Assembly: GCA_024206195.1 (NCBI GenBank)
Contig: JAAGZO010001228.1
Coordinates: 1 to 64,000, forward strand
Reading direction: 5' to 3'
Origin: a bacterium
GTDB taxonomy: Archaea; Nanoarchaeota; Nanoarchaeia; Woesearchaeales; UBA10216
DNA: 64,000 nt
Shown: piece after piece, positions 18,801-26,738 of the stretch
Numbering within the stretch: position 1 is the first letter of the stretch
How the letters are laid out: every line of letters begins with the position of its first letter
Translations under genes and position numbers: made by a program
Notes under the pieces: generated by a model
What the model saw: only the letters and a program-made list of their open reading frames with translations
Told to the model about the DNA's origin: nothing
Database searches by the model: none

Positions 18801-21800
18801 TGATTCAAATGGAGGAGGCATTTATAATCTTGGTTTTGGATTTGCTTTAGAGCATTCTGAGTTAAACACATTCACTGATTGCACATCTAAAGATAGTATG
18901 ACTATGGATTTTTATGCATTAGTTGACGAAACAGAATGTAACAACAACATAGTAAATATGGTTGGTTCAAATGATCTGCCAATAAAGCTTTTCAATAGTG
19001 AAGTAGACATATCAAATGAAGAATTATCAGAGCTAATACTCTGTGATGCGGATAATTCAAATATTCAAGACGTAACAATAAGTGGTTCTGCATCAGAAAC
19101 CAATAATGGACTTGTGGCATTATACACAGATAGCTCAGAGTTCACAAACATAGTCTCTTCAGATAATTATATGGGAATGCTCTTGAGATCCTCACACTTT
19201 AATGAGATCTCGGATTCCGTTTTTTCAGGTAATTTCTATGGAATGTATTTTGAGCAATCATGCTTTAACAATTCCATTTATAATAATCATTTTAAAAACG
19301 ATAATTTTAACATGATCACAGATGAGACTACCAGTGCAAATTATCTGAATACCACAAGACAAGAAGGCGATAGAATATACTCAGAAGGAACTGAAATCGG
19401 TGGGAATTATTGGAGCAATTCAGCTGCAACAGGATATTCTGATACTTGTGATGATTTAGATACTGATGGTTTTTGTGATGATCCATATACTGCATTAGAA
19501 GGAAATACTGATTACCTTCCTTTGAGCGATGAGTACATTGCTCCTGAAGGAATTGAAATCAGTGACTGCGCAGTTCTAGACCAGCAGGGAGAAACATACT
19601 TTTTAACTGCAGATATAATTGATTCATCAGCAATGACTTGTCTTGACATCACTGCAAATGATGTAACACTAGACTGCCAGGGATACACTGTTGATGGAAA
19701 CGGCGGATCAATTGGTATTGGCATTTCTAGAGCAGAACAAGGCAAATCTAATGCAACAATCAAAAATTGTATAACAACTGAATGGGGTACAGGAGGAATT
19801 GCTGTACAATATGGTGATGGCAACACAATAATCAACTGCACTTCAAACCTTAACTCCATGGCTGGAATGATTTTTACGTTTTCAGATTCAAATACTATTT
19901 TGGATTCAACAGCTAATAACAATATGCAGTTTGGTCTTGGAATGGGCTATTCAGAGCAAAACACAGTATCAAATTTTGAAGGAAACTCAAATGCAATGGC
20001 TGGGCTTTATTTCTCAGATGTAACATCAAACACTATTACTGATTCCATTGTTCAGGAAAATGCGGTTGATGTATATTTAATGCCTGAAATGTATACTCCT
20101 GAGGTGTTATGTGATAATACATTTGAAAATGTTACTGGTTCAAATGATTTGCCAGTAGGATTCTACAATAGTCAAGTGAACTTAGCAGACCAGACGTTTT
20201 CCGAGCTATTCCTCTGTAATGCAGACAATTCAAATGTTGAAAATGTGGTAGTAACTGGTTCGCAGACAATAAACAACAACGGTGTGTTCCTGATAGGAAC
20301 AGATGGTTCTACATTAAGAAATATGGATGTTTCAAATAACTACTTTGGTTTTTATTTTATACTTTCTAACTCAAATACCTTAACAGAGTCCATCATGGAA
20401 AGCAATGAGATGGTTGGTGTTTTTGTTGATAGTGCTGGCAACTTGATTTATAACAATGTCCTGAACAACTCGTTCAATGCAATGGCAGGTGGTGTAAACG
20501 CCTGGAGCGTTGCAAGACAGGAAGGAGACAGGGTTTACTCTGAAGGAAACGAGATCGGCGGTAACTATTATTCAAATCAGTTTGGAACAGGTTACTCTGA
20601 TGTCTGTGATGATTTAGATACTGATGGTTTCTGTGATAATGAACTTGATTTACAGGATGGTGATTCAGATTGTACAGGTTCAGATAACTGTGATTTCCTT
20701 CCTTTAAGCAATGAATTTGTATGTGTAGATAATGATGGCGACACTTATTGTGCAGGATCATCTGATTGTGATGATAACAACGCTTCAATTAATCCAGATG
20801 CAGAAGACATTTTAAACAGCGTCGATGATGATTGTGATGGTTCAATTGATGAATTTATTTGCGGTAATGGTGTTCTTGAAGTTCCAGAGTCTTGTGATGA
20901 TGGAAACTTCATAAATGGAGACGGTTGTTCTGATGTTTGTTTTGCAGAAAACTTAGACGAGGAAATTGAAGAGGTTGAGGTTGTTGATAATGAGGATGGA
21001 ACTTATGATTATACAGCCACTACAGAGACAGGAGTTCCAATGATAGAAATACAGAATAATGAAGAGCTTGTTGATTTATCAGAAGTAATAGTTGAGCATG
21101 ATGCATCTTCTGATTCAGTATCTATAAGCGTAGAAAACCTCTCACTAACCGGAACAACAAAGTCTTTCACCTTAATATACTTTGAAAATTTCTGTGTTCT
21201 AGACCAACCAGAACTCTCCGGAGGGAATATTGTTGGAAGTGCAGCATGTTTCTCGCATGAAGACAGAATAACCTGGGGCGTAGAAGGTAACCAATGTGAT
21301 CAGGAAGGAGTTGAAGTAATTGGAAAAGACCAAAACGGAGTTGATGTGTCTCAATACACTTGTGAAAGAGTAATCATTGAAGGCAGCAATTATTCAAAGA
21401 TAAGCGGCTTAGAGAATACCTATATAATAGCAGTTGATGATGCTGATGGAGACGGCTTCTATTCTGATGAGGACTGCGATGATAACAATCCTGATTTCTA
21501 TCCAGGCGCAGAAGAAATCTGTGATAACCTTGATAATGACTGTAATGGAATCATTGATGACAATCCAACTGAACCATGTTGTTCTGATGAAGATGGAGAT
21601 GGTTTTGCAGGAACTCCTTTGGGTTGCGGTCCTGATTGTGATGACACTAACAATGAAATCTATCCAGGAACAACCGAGCTTTGTAATAATCTAGATGACA
21701 ATTGTGATGGAACCGCTGATGAAGAACTAACTCAAAGCTGCGGAACAGGTGTTTGTGAAGGAACAGAGACATGTTCAGAAGGTATCTGGAGTTCTTGTTC

Positions 21801-23259
21801 AACAGAAGGACAGGATGCAGGTGTATGCGCACTTTGTGTTGATGGAAATGCTTCCTATGATGAAACGCAGGATGTAGATTGTTCTCCTTACAATAATGAG
21901 GAGATTGCAACATGTTTCAACATTCCTGATAACATCTCTTACACTTGGGATTATGGAGCTGCCTTCGCAAGCGAGTGTGTAGCTGTTGATGAGTGTTCAA
22001 GTGAAGAGCAGACAATTACTAATACATGTGACATCGCACAATGTGGTGCTGAGTGTGAAGAAGACTCTGACTGCCCATACACTGTTTGCACTTCATATGA
22101 TGGCTGTTATGACGGAACTTACAGGGAATATATCAACATGGCAAATACTTGTCAGGAAGGGTGTGATTGCACAAGTAACGATTGCGGATTATACGATGAG
22201 ATAATCACAGATGTTGATGAAGACGGTTTTGACACTGAATGTGATGAAGATTGCAATGATAATGATAACACAATAAACCCAGGAGCACTTGAGATTTGTG
22301 ATAGAAAGGATAATGATTGTGATGGTGTGATTCCAGTAGATGAAATAGATAATGAGGGTGATGGATTCACAGAGTGTGAAGGTGATTGCGATGATGCAGA
22401 CCCTGAATCATATCCAGGAGCACCTGAACTTTGCGATTTGAAAGACAACAATTGCGATGGTGTGATTGATGAGGGTTGCATGCAGTCTAATGTTGAATTC
22501 ACAAAGACTTCCAGGGGAAATGGCAGATGGCATAGCCCTAAGGTTGTTGTTGGTGTTGAAGGACAGGATGTTGTTGCTTATGATAAGTCCTGCGCTGAAG
22601 GTGTTGTAGGAGATTCTTGGGCAGATTTCACTAGAAGGCCGTATTCCAACAAAGAGACAGAGATTGAGGCTATTATTAACACATGTGGAGATCCTGTTGA
22701 TGTATGTACAACTGACAGCGAAGGCGAGTGTTCATTGAATCTGCCAGAGAATGTTGAATACATAACATTCTCTGAATTCCCATCATGGTCTTGTATAGCT
22801 AAAATTGCTAATAGGCCTCCGGGAATGAATTGGAGAGAAAGATGGCAATGGATGAAAACTCAATGTCAGGACACAGGTGATTTGAAGTATGCAATACAAA
22901 AGAACCCTGTAGATTCACCTGATGATGTAGCCATATTTGCTGTATTTGAAACAAGATGGGGAGCACTACATCCAATTGTACACTTAGGAACAATCTTTGG
23001 TTCAGTACTTGATGTCTCAGCAACAGAATACATCCTACAGATTCCAGATGGAGAAGTATTCGATGAGGTACTAGATCCTAACAATGAGGTTGAACTGTTG
23101 TATCCTCTTGTTTTGACATCTGACAGCGATTGGGAGGTTGCTATTAGTGCAACACCTCCAGAAGGCTATGAGATTGTGACACCAACAGAAACACCAATTG
23201 ATGTTTCTGAGGAGAATCCTCAGACAGTTGTCATTGGTTACAAGCCAATTGTTGAGTGA
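15841..23259 (+). CDS. Giant secreted right-handed beta-helix protein with MopE repeats
   Basis: The product is about 2472 aa. Start 15841 is chosen from the GGGGTGG site and the signal peptide that follows (WNLFLLITFLLVLSSAVYA); in-frame upstream codons precede the predicted transcript. Five tandem NosD-like beta-helix modules begin with ISDCAVLDQQGETY-type segments near 15905, 16735, 17779, 18440 and 19550. Each has N-T-I/ITDS rungs and ends in an EIGGNYW box, a TCDDxDxDGFCD segment and DYLPLSDEY. Then come MopE-type CDxxDNDCDG repeats (about 20720-22490), and a C-terminal module with WHSPKVVVGVEGQDVVAYDKSC. Such beta-helices bind or cleave polysaccharides, or act as adhesins; no catalytic triad is assigned. 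It has no membrane anchor, but the next gene encodes a small single-pass protein. Confidence 0.75.
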   Translation: MKWNLFLLITFLLVLSSAVYAVDISDCAVLDQQGETYYLTADITDSSQDTCIDITANDVTLDCQGNTIDGDDIASFGVSVNRAVQETTNITIKNCVITDWSVVSVFLFNADENTIIDTEASSSQVAGIGLQNSDNNLLSNIIATDNGAQGGIIIVEVDYSEFINITSSNNIVGFFISNAYFNTIRDSRIEDNAQYGFNINTAGSNNFYNNLINNTENSFTSLDVNYLNTSRQTGDRIISDGTEIGGNFWANPNGTGYSETCDDADQDGFCDQAYTIVADNTDYLPLSDEYHEEPPEGIEISECTVLDQQGETYLLTEDIVDSSQEICMDVVANDIILDCQDHTIDGTEVGKGIYIFRASPESVNITIRNCVITDHYWGFMASQSNDILITDSVANSNRIGFGLYSSSSNTIIDSEAQDNVESDFGMLVETEENCNNKLENFVGSNDLPFKYFNSSVDLSNEQLSGLVLCNADDSTIENVVIDASPTEGNNLIYVLFTENSEFTNINASNNYIGFFIVDSNFNTITESTLSNNLGGIVLEDSEDNLFYNNFFDSTMIDVMFQGVAYANDWNTARQPGTRIFSDGNEIGGNYYVGYSATCDDLDSDGFCDLAYDFETQSTCTPGVDCSGNADHLPLSDEYVGQPSEEIEISDCEVLDQQGATYLLTEDVVINPSYMSCIGIIADDLTFDCQGNAVNGGTGFAIVSQNANNITIQNCVVPASFWGIVFMNVNNSVILDSTVSSSEVGFGMDSSYENVISGSTATSNQAGFAMSASADNLIYNNLFDNTANIVLQGLIYANDWNTTKQVGTRIFSDGNEIGGNYYVGYSDICDDFDADGFCDDAYTIETGNVDHLPLSNKFGEPPVISEIEISDCAVLDQQGVTYLLTADIIDSSQSNCINITANDLTFDCQGYTIDGVLDSVIFGITVYRDSSQSTNITIKNCEVTEYERGYYFFNSDSNNILNSVARDNTAFGFQFYQSDSNTILNSTADSNGGGIYNLGFGFALEHSELNTFTDCTSKDSMTMDFYALVDETECNNNIVNMVGSNDLPIKLFNSEVDISNEELSELILCDADNSNIQDVTISGSASETNNGLVALYTDSSEFTNIVSSDNYMGMLLRSSHFNEISDSVFSGNFYGMYFEQSCFNNSIYNNHFKNDNFNMITDETTSANYLNTTRQEGDRIYSEGTEIGGNYWSNSAATGYSDTCDDLDTDGFCDDPYTALEGNTDYLPLSDEYIAPEGIEISDCAVLDQQGETYFLTADIIDSSAMTCLDITANDVTLDCQGYTVDGNGGSIGIGISRAEQGKSNATIKNCITTEWGTGGIAVQYGDGNTIINCTSNLNSMAGMIFTFSDSNTILDSTANNNMQFGLGMGYSEQNTVSNFEGNSNAMAGLYFSDVTSNTITDSIVQENAVDVYLMPEMYTPEVLCDNTFENVTGSNDLPVGFYNSQVNLADQTFSELFLCNADNSNVENVVVTGSQTINNNGVFLIGTDGSTLRNMDVSNNYFGFYFILSNSNTLTESIMESNEMVGVFVDSAGNLIYNNVLNNSFNAMAGGVNAWSVARQEGDRVYSEGNEIGGNYYSNQFGTGYSDVCDDLDTDGFCDNELDLQDGDSDCTGSDNCDFLPLSNEFVCVDNDGDTYCAGSSDCDDNNASINPDAEDILNSVDDDCDGSIDEFICGNGVLEVPESCDDGNFINGDGCSDVCFAENLDEEIEEVEVVDNEDGTYDYTATTETGVPMIEIQNNEELVDLSEVIVEHDASSDSVSISVENLSLTGTTKSFTLIYFENFCVLDQPELSGGNIVGSAACFSHEDRITWGVEGNQCDQEGVEVIGKDQNGVDVSQYTCERVIIEGSNYSKISGLENTYIIAVDDADGDGFYSDEDCDDNNPDFYPGAEEICDNLDNDCNGIIDDNPTEPCCSDEDGDGFAGTPLGCGPDCDDTNNEIYPGTTELCNNLDDNCDGTADEELTQSCGTGVCEGTETCSEGIWSSCSTEGQDAGVCALCVDGNASYDETQDVDCSPYNNEEIATCFNIPDNISYTWDYGAAFASECVAVDECSSEEQTITNTCDIAQCGAECEEDSDCPYTVCTSYDGCYDGTYREYINMANTCQEGCDCTSNDCGLYDEIITDVDEDGFDTECDEDCNDNDNTINPGALEICDRKDNDCDGVIPVDEIDNEGDGFTECEGDCDDADPESYPGAPELCDLKDNNCDGVIDEGCMQSNVEFTKTSRGNGRWHSPKVVVGVEGQDVVAYDKSCAEGVVGDSWADFTRRPYSNKETEIEAIINTCGDPVDVCTTDSEGECSLNLPENVEYITFSEFPSWSCIAKIANRPPGMNWRERWQWMKTQCQDTGDLKYAIQKNPVDSPDDVAIFAVFETRWGALHPIVHLGTIFGSVLDVSATEYILQIPDGEVFDEVLDPNNEVELLYPLVLTSDSDWEVAISATPPEGYEIVTPTETPIDVSEENPQTVVIGYKPIVE

Positions 23260-23267
23260 GGTGCAAG

Positions 23268-23525
23268 ATGAAGAAGCTATTTGCCTTTTTTATTATTATT
23301 TTTCTTTTTTCTTTGTTTACAACTAGTGTTTTAGCTGAAGATGCAGGTTTAACAGTTGCAGCAAAACACCCTGGGGAAGGAGAAGAACTCAAAACACTGG
23401 ATGTTGAAAATATCGAGGTAGAACCTGAACCAGAAAGCGGAGTAAATGTTACAATAATTGTCTTGATCATTGCAGCCATTATTATCATAGGCCTTATTAT
23501 TTGGAGATTATTCTTTAAAAGGTAA
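23268..23525 (+). CDS. Small single-pass membrane protein, possible anchor of the upstream protein
   Basis: The product is 85 aa: signal peptide (FAFFIIIFLFSLFTTSVLA), an acidic ectodomain of ~35 residues, a TM helix (VTIIVLIIAAIIIIGLIIW) and basic tail RLFFKR. GAGGTG (23257-23262) overlapping the upstream stop supports ATG 23268. The layout equals the stalk-plus-TM end of other surface proteins in this window but detached from any large ectodomain. I infer it is a membrane tether for the beta-helix protein or a cleaved anchor module. No family is recognised. Confidence 0.6.
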   Translation: MKKLFAFFIIIFLFSLFTTSVLAEDAGLTVAAKHPGEGEELKTLDVENIEVEPEPESGVNVTIIVLIIAAIIIIGLIIWRLFFKR

Positions 23526-23541
23526 CTTTTTAAGCAAAATC

Positions 23542-23549
23542 TTTATAAA
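23542..23549 (+). promoter_or_regulatory. TATA box for the tRNA-Val/tRNA-Gly unit
   Basis: TTTATAAA, 31 nt before the first tRNA base at 23580. Confidence 0.6.
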
Positions 23550-23579
23550 GGACGAATAAACTCGTTTCTTTGACCTAAT

Positions 23580-23652
23580 GGGCCCATGGTTTAGTGGTTA
23601 TAACGCCGCCCTTACAAGGCGGATGTCCCCAGTTCGAATCTGGGTGGGCCCA
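23580..23652 (+). tRNA. tRNA-Val (anticodon UAC)
   Basis: A complete cloverleaf: acceptor GGGCCCA pairs with TGGGCCC, the anticodon loop CTTACAA gives UAC, and the T-arm carries GTTCGAATC. No intron and no encoded CCA. It probably shares a promoter with the tRNA-Gly 12 nt downstream. Confidence 0.95.
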
Positions 23653-23664
23653 TACAATCTTTTT

Positions 23665-23735
23665 GCGGCAGTAGTTTAGTGGTATGACATGTCCCTGCCA
23701 CGGACATAACCCGAGTTCGAATCTCGGCTGCCGCA
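23665..23735 (+). tRNA. tRNA-Gly (anticodon GCC)
   Basis: Acceptor GCGGCAG pairs with CTGCCGC; the anticodon loop CTGCCAC gives GCC; the T-loop is TTCGAAT. No intron and no encoded CCA. Confidence 0.95.
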
Positions 23736-23798
23736 TATTCTTTTAATGCAAAGGTTTATATTCTCAATACGCCATTTATACTTAAAAAGAGGTATGCT

Positions 23799-24095
23799 GT
23801 GATATCATTCGCATTTGATCTAAATTTTGGAATGTTTATTCCTCTTATAATTCTCTTGACGCTTTTGCTGCTTTTCCTTAGGCAGGGTTATAAATACAGA
23901 GACACAAGATACCTCTTTATCGCATTCATCTGCTTGACAGTTGGTACTCTATTTGCTTTTATTGAGCCAGTTGGAATATTTTCATCACACGCAACAAAAT
24001 TCCTTCAGCACACAATTGGAGCAACATTGACAGGCTGGCTTTTGGCAATGGATTCCTATTATGCATTAAAACTAAAGAAGAGGCTAAGCAAATGA
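23799..24095 (+). CDS. Small integral membrane protein (about 3 TM), function unknown
   Basis: The product is 98 aa with about three TM helices (PLIILLTLLLLFL, YLFIAFICLTVGTLFAFI, and a helix from HTIGATLTGWLLA). GTG 23799 is preceded by GAGGT (23789-23793) and a TATA-like TTTATATT at 23755. An ATG at 23794 leads straight to a stop. Its stop overlaps the next gene's ATG (ATGA), so the two products are likely made together and may form one complex. I do not recognise the family. A similar paired arrangement of short polytopic proteins occurs at 62261-62984. Confidence 0.65.
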   Translation: MISFAFDLNFGMFIPLIILLTLLLLFLRQGYKYRDTRYLFIAFICLTVGTLFAFIEPVGIFSSHATKFLQHTIGATLTGWLLAMDSYYALKLKKRLSK

Positions 24096-24364
24096 ACTGG
24101 GTATTGTTTATAATGGACTTGATAGCAGTACTTGGTTTTTCAGTGGCATTTTATCATTCACTTAGATTCTACAAGCTTGACCGATTTACATCAGCAAGCG
24201 TCTCAATTCGGTCAACTGCGCTATTCACAGGAGTTATCTGGTGTGTTTTCCTTGCTTTTTCTACAGCATTTAACAATATTCTTCTTCTTGAGCAGTCCGC
24301 TGCCTATCTTCTTTCTTTTATGGGCGGATTATTCGCAGCCCTGATAATAGCAAAGATGTATTAA
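24092..24364 (+). CDS. Small integral membrane protein (about 3 TM), partner of preceding gene
   Basis: The product is 90 aa with three predicted TM helices (WVLFIMDLIAVLGFSVAFY, STALFTGVIWCVFLAFSTAF, AAYLLSFMGGLFAALIIAK). Its ATG overlaps the upstream stop by 4 nt, indicating translational coupling. No family is recognised. Together the pair would make a six-helix membrane unit; any sensory or transport role is a guess. Confidence 0.65.
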   Translation: MNWVLFIMDLIAVLGFSVAFYHSLRFYKLDRFTSASVSIRSTALFTGVIWCVFLAFSTAFNNILLLEQSAAYLLSFMGGLFAALIIAKMY

Positions 24365-24371
24365 AAAGAAG

Positions 24372-24471
24372 TGGGCCCGACGCGATTTGAACGCGTGACC
24401 ACCGGCTGTCCTAGATTGTACCGATGATGGTCATATAAGACCGGCGCTCCACCAAGCTAAGCTACGGGCCC
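24372..24471 (-). tRNA. tRNA-Ile (anticodon UAU) with a 26-nt intron at 37/38
   Basis: Acceptor GGGCCCG pairs with CGGGCCC, typical of archaeal tRNA-Ile. The D-arm is GCTT/GAGC and the T-arm ACGCG-TTCAAAT-CGCGT. The anticodon arm is interrupted: exon 1 ends CCGGT-CTTATA (position 37) and exon 2 starts A-GCCGG. The pre-tRNA folds as a canonical bulge-helix-bulge: helix CTTA with TAGG, 3-nt bulges TAT and ACA, with cuts after their second bases falling exactly at 37/38. Removing 26 nt leaves a 74-nt tRNA with anticodon UAU, decoding AUA. Most archaea use tRNA-Ile(CAU) with agmatidine instead. Confidence 0.88.
24408..24433 (-). other. Intron of tRNA-Ile(UAU)
   Basis: 26 nt between canonical positions 37 and 38, predicted from the symmetrical bulge-helix-bulge. 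It would be excised by the archaeal tRNA splicing endonuclease. Confidence 0.8.
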
Positions 24472-24534
24472 TTACTATTCGTGGATTAAACTTTCATTAA
24501 TAAATGTTTCTCTCTATGTTGATTTCTCCGCAAG

Positions 24535-24544
24535 CTTTAAAAAC
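24535..24544 (+). promoter_or_regulatory. TATA box of tRNA-Glu
   Basis: CTTTAAAAAC, about 29 nt upstream of the first tRNA base. Confidence 0.5.
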
Positions 24545-24568
24545 AAACCCACTTTTCTCTAGAAATAT

Positions 24569-24643
24569 GCCTCGCTGGTGTAGTCCGGCCAATCATGCGG
24601 CCCTTTCGAGGCCGCGACACGGGTTCGAATCCCGTGCGAGGCA
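24569..24643 (+). tRNA. tRNA-Glu (anticodon UUC)
   Basis: Acceptor GCCTCGC pairs with GCGAGGC; the anticodon stem-loop CGGCC-CTTTCGA-GGCCG gives UUC; the T-loop is TTCGAAT. No intron. Confidence 0.94.
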
Positions 24644-24669
24644 TTTTATTTTCTTAAGAAATCAACATC

Positions 24670-24677
24670 TTTTTAAA
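24670..24677 (+). promoter_or_regulatory. TATA box of the dys operon
   Basis: TTTTTAAA centred about 26 nt before an ATG at 24700, so the transcript should start at or near the first base of a 16-codon leader ORF rather than near dys itself. Confidence 0.5.
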
Positions 24678-24699
24678 CAAACCTTCGTTATCTCCTTCT

Positions 24700-24750
24700 A
24701 TGAAGTTACCAAAAGCATTGTTTGATACTGTACGTGCATCAGGTAGCTAG
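24700..24750 (+). CDS. Candidate 16-aa leaderless leader peptide upstream of dys
   Basis: The ATG at 24700 sits at the position predicted for the transcript 5' end. The frame encodes MKLPKALFDTVRASGS and stops with TAG at 24748-24750. dys follows 39 nt later with its own GAGGTTT site. It could be an upstream ORF whose translation controls dys, for instance in response to polyamines; this is inference from layout only. Short ORFs arise by chance, so confidence is low. Confidence 0.35.
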   Translation: MKLPKALFDTVRASGS

Positions 24751-24789
24751 TTTTCTCTTCAGAATTTACATTCATGTGAGGTTTCTAAA

Positions 24790-25710
24790 ATGGAGTATGT
24801 AAAGGATTTAAAATGGAAAAAAGGAATGAGTGTTAAAGAATTAGTGGATTCTTATCAAAACATCGGCTTCCAGAGCATAGAACTTGCAAAAGCATCGCAG
24901 ACTATAATCAAGATGAAAAAGGCATCTGCAAAAATATTTCTTACATTCACCTCAAACATGGTCACATCAGGCCTTAGAGGCTTTTTTGCCCAGATAATCA
25001 GCCTGAAAATGGCAGACGTTATAGTAACAACAGTTGGCTCAATAGAAGAAGATATCATGAAAGCAAAAGGAGAGAAATTCGCAATTGGTGATTTCCACTC
25101 AGATGATATTGCTCTGCACGAGAAAGGTGTAAATCGTGTTGGCAATTTGTTCATAACAAATGAATCCTATGGCAATTTTGAGAATCTTGTGCTTCCAATG
25201 CTCGATAAATTGTATGAAAAAAAGAAACGCTGGCCTGTTTCAGAGATGCTAAAAGAAATCGGATTAATGATAAATGACGAAGACTCCTTCCTTTACCAGG
25301 CAGCAAAGAACGATGTTCCTGTTTTCTGCCCAGCAATAACAGATGGCTCCTTTGGATTCCATTTGTTTATGTTTCAGCAAAAACACGATGATTTTATCGT
25401 CGATGTTGTGCAGGATTTCAAAAACATTTTAACTAGCACCTCCCAAGATGATATTAAAGGCCTAATTTCACTAGGGGGAAGCATTTCAAAGCACCACGCA
25501 ATCCTAGCATGCCTCTTAAACGGCGGGTTAGATTACGCTGTTTACATGACTACAGCAAGACCTTCATCAGGAAGCATGAGTGGTGCAACAACAAACGAAG
25601 CAAAGAGCTGGGGAAAGATAAAGGATGACTCTGACGCTGTAACAGTCATTGGCGATGTTTCAATAACATTCCCGCTGGCAATGATAAACGCCTTGGAGGA
25701 ACTTAAATGA
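24790..25710 (+). CDS. dys: Deoxyhypusine synthase
   Basis: Transfers the aminobutyl group of spermidine to a lysine of aIF5A, the first step of hypusine formation. The product is 306 aa, a typical length. Visible family features are FLTFTSNMVTSGLRG near the start, the NAD-binding DVIVTTVGSIEED, ITDGSFG, and the catalytic segment SGATTNEAKSWGKI with Lys276 as the nucleophile. A Shine-Dalgarno site GAGGTTT precedes the ATG. Its stop overlaps the start of a PLP decarboxylase (ATGA), suggesting coordinated polyamine supply. The ~90-nt leader carries a 16-codon ORF. Confidence 0.95.
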   Translation: MEYVKDLKWKKGMSVKELVDSYQNIGFQSIELAKASQTIIKMKKASAKIFLTFTSNMVTSGLRGFFAQIISLKMADVIVTTVGSIEEDIMKAKGEKFAIGDFHSDDIALHEKGVNRVGNLFITNESYGNFENLVLPMLDKLYEKKKRWPVSEMLKEIGLMINDEDSFLYQAAKNDVPVFCPAITDGSFGFHLFMFQQKHDDFIVDVVQDFKNILTSTSQDDIKGLISLGGSISKHHAILACLLNGGLDYAVYMTTARPSSGSMSGATTNEAKSWGKIKDDSDAVTVIGDVSITFPLAMINALEELK

Positions 25711-26738
25711 TTGACTCTGCAAGATTCATAATGAGTAGATCCAAACTATTGGAACAATACAATAAAATTAAAGAGTATGCAGACCTGGTTTCCTACAGCG
25801 CGAAAACAAACTATGACATTGCAGAGATTCTTGAAGACGTAACAGATAGTCATTTCAGCATACATTCTTTAGAGAGTTTGAATAAAATTGGAAACAAAAA
25901 AAGGGTTTGGTTTCTAGCACAAGCATGGAATGAAGAGGAATTAACCAGATTATTCTCAACAGGTGTTCGGAACTTTATTGTTGACAATGAAAACGATTTA
26001 AATGCATTGCTTGAATTCATTGAAAAGCACGAGAAAAAGGTAAATCTTCTCCTGAGGATGAGGTTAAAAGAGAACACAATTCACACAGGAAAATATTTTG
26101 TTTTCGGCATGTATGCTGAGCAGATAAATAAATTTATTCCAGAGCTTAGAACAAACAAGCAGATAGCTAGTCTGGGTCTGCATTTCCACAGAAAAACTCA
26201 GAATACGAGTGAGTGGTCACTAAAATATGAGCTGGAATCCGCAGTCCTTCCTGAAATAATACAAAACATAGACTTTGTTTGCATGGGTGGCGGTATACCT
26301 GTCAAGTACAAGAACTTCAGAGCAGACCTTCTGGATAATATTTTTAATGAAATAAAGACTTTGAAAGAGTGGCTCAATCAAAACAACACAAAGCTGATCA
26401 TAGAGCCAGGCCGTTTCATATCAGCACCGGCTATAAAGCTTGAAACAACAATAAAGAACATCTACAACAACAACATCATAATAAACTGCTCTGTCTACAA
26501 TTCTGCAATGGACACCTTTGTTGCAAACATTAAGCTTGAAGTAGAGGGCGAACTAGAAACAGGAACAGCATTCACAATAAAAGGTCAAACGCCATGCAGC
26601 ATGGATATCTTCCGCTACAAGGTTTTCTTAGACAATCCAAAAATTGGGGATAAACTAGTATTCCTTAATGCAGGAGCATATAATTTTTCATCAGATTTCT
26701 GCAACTTAAATAAACTAAGAACAGATATTGTTGATTAA
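25707..26738 (+). CDS. Fold-III PLP decarboxylase (ornithine/DAP/carboxyspermidine decarboxylase family)
   Basis: The product is 343 aa, shorter than ornithine decarboxylase (~420) and closer to carboxynorspermidine decarboxylase (~375). Alanine-racemase-type barrel motifs are present: PLP lysine Lys33 in YSAKTNYD, GLHFHRK in place of the usual FHVGS region, the Gly loop MGGGIPVKY, EPGRFISAPA, and a C-terminal CSMDIF and GAYNF that complete the active site. It overlaps dys by 4 nt, so I infer a role in making the polyamine substrate of hypusine synthesis (putrescine- or spermidine-forming). The exact substrate cannot be read from the sequence. Confidence 0.8.
   Translation: MIDSARFIMSRSKLLEQYNKIKEYADLVSYSAKTNYDIAEILEDVTDSHFSIHSLESLNKIGNKKRVWFLAQAWNEEELTRLFSTGVRNFIVDNENDLNALLEFIEKHEKKVNLLLRMRLKENTIHTGKYFVFGMYAEQINKFIPELRTNKQIASLGLHFHRKTQNTSEWSLKYELESAVLPEIIQNIDFVCMGGGIPVKYKNFRADLLDNIFNEIKTLKEWLNQNNTKLIIEPGRFISAPAIKLETTIKNIYNNNIIINCSVYNSAMDTFVANIKLEVEGELETGTAFTIKGQTPCSMDIFRYKVFLDNPKIGDKLVFLNAGAYNFSSDFCNLNKLRTDIVD

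Noticed and set aside
24504..24725. 73-codon plus-strand frame spanning tRNA-Glu
   Set aside because: It reads through the tRNA and its promoter; composition is not protein-like.
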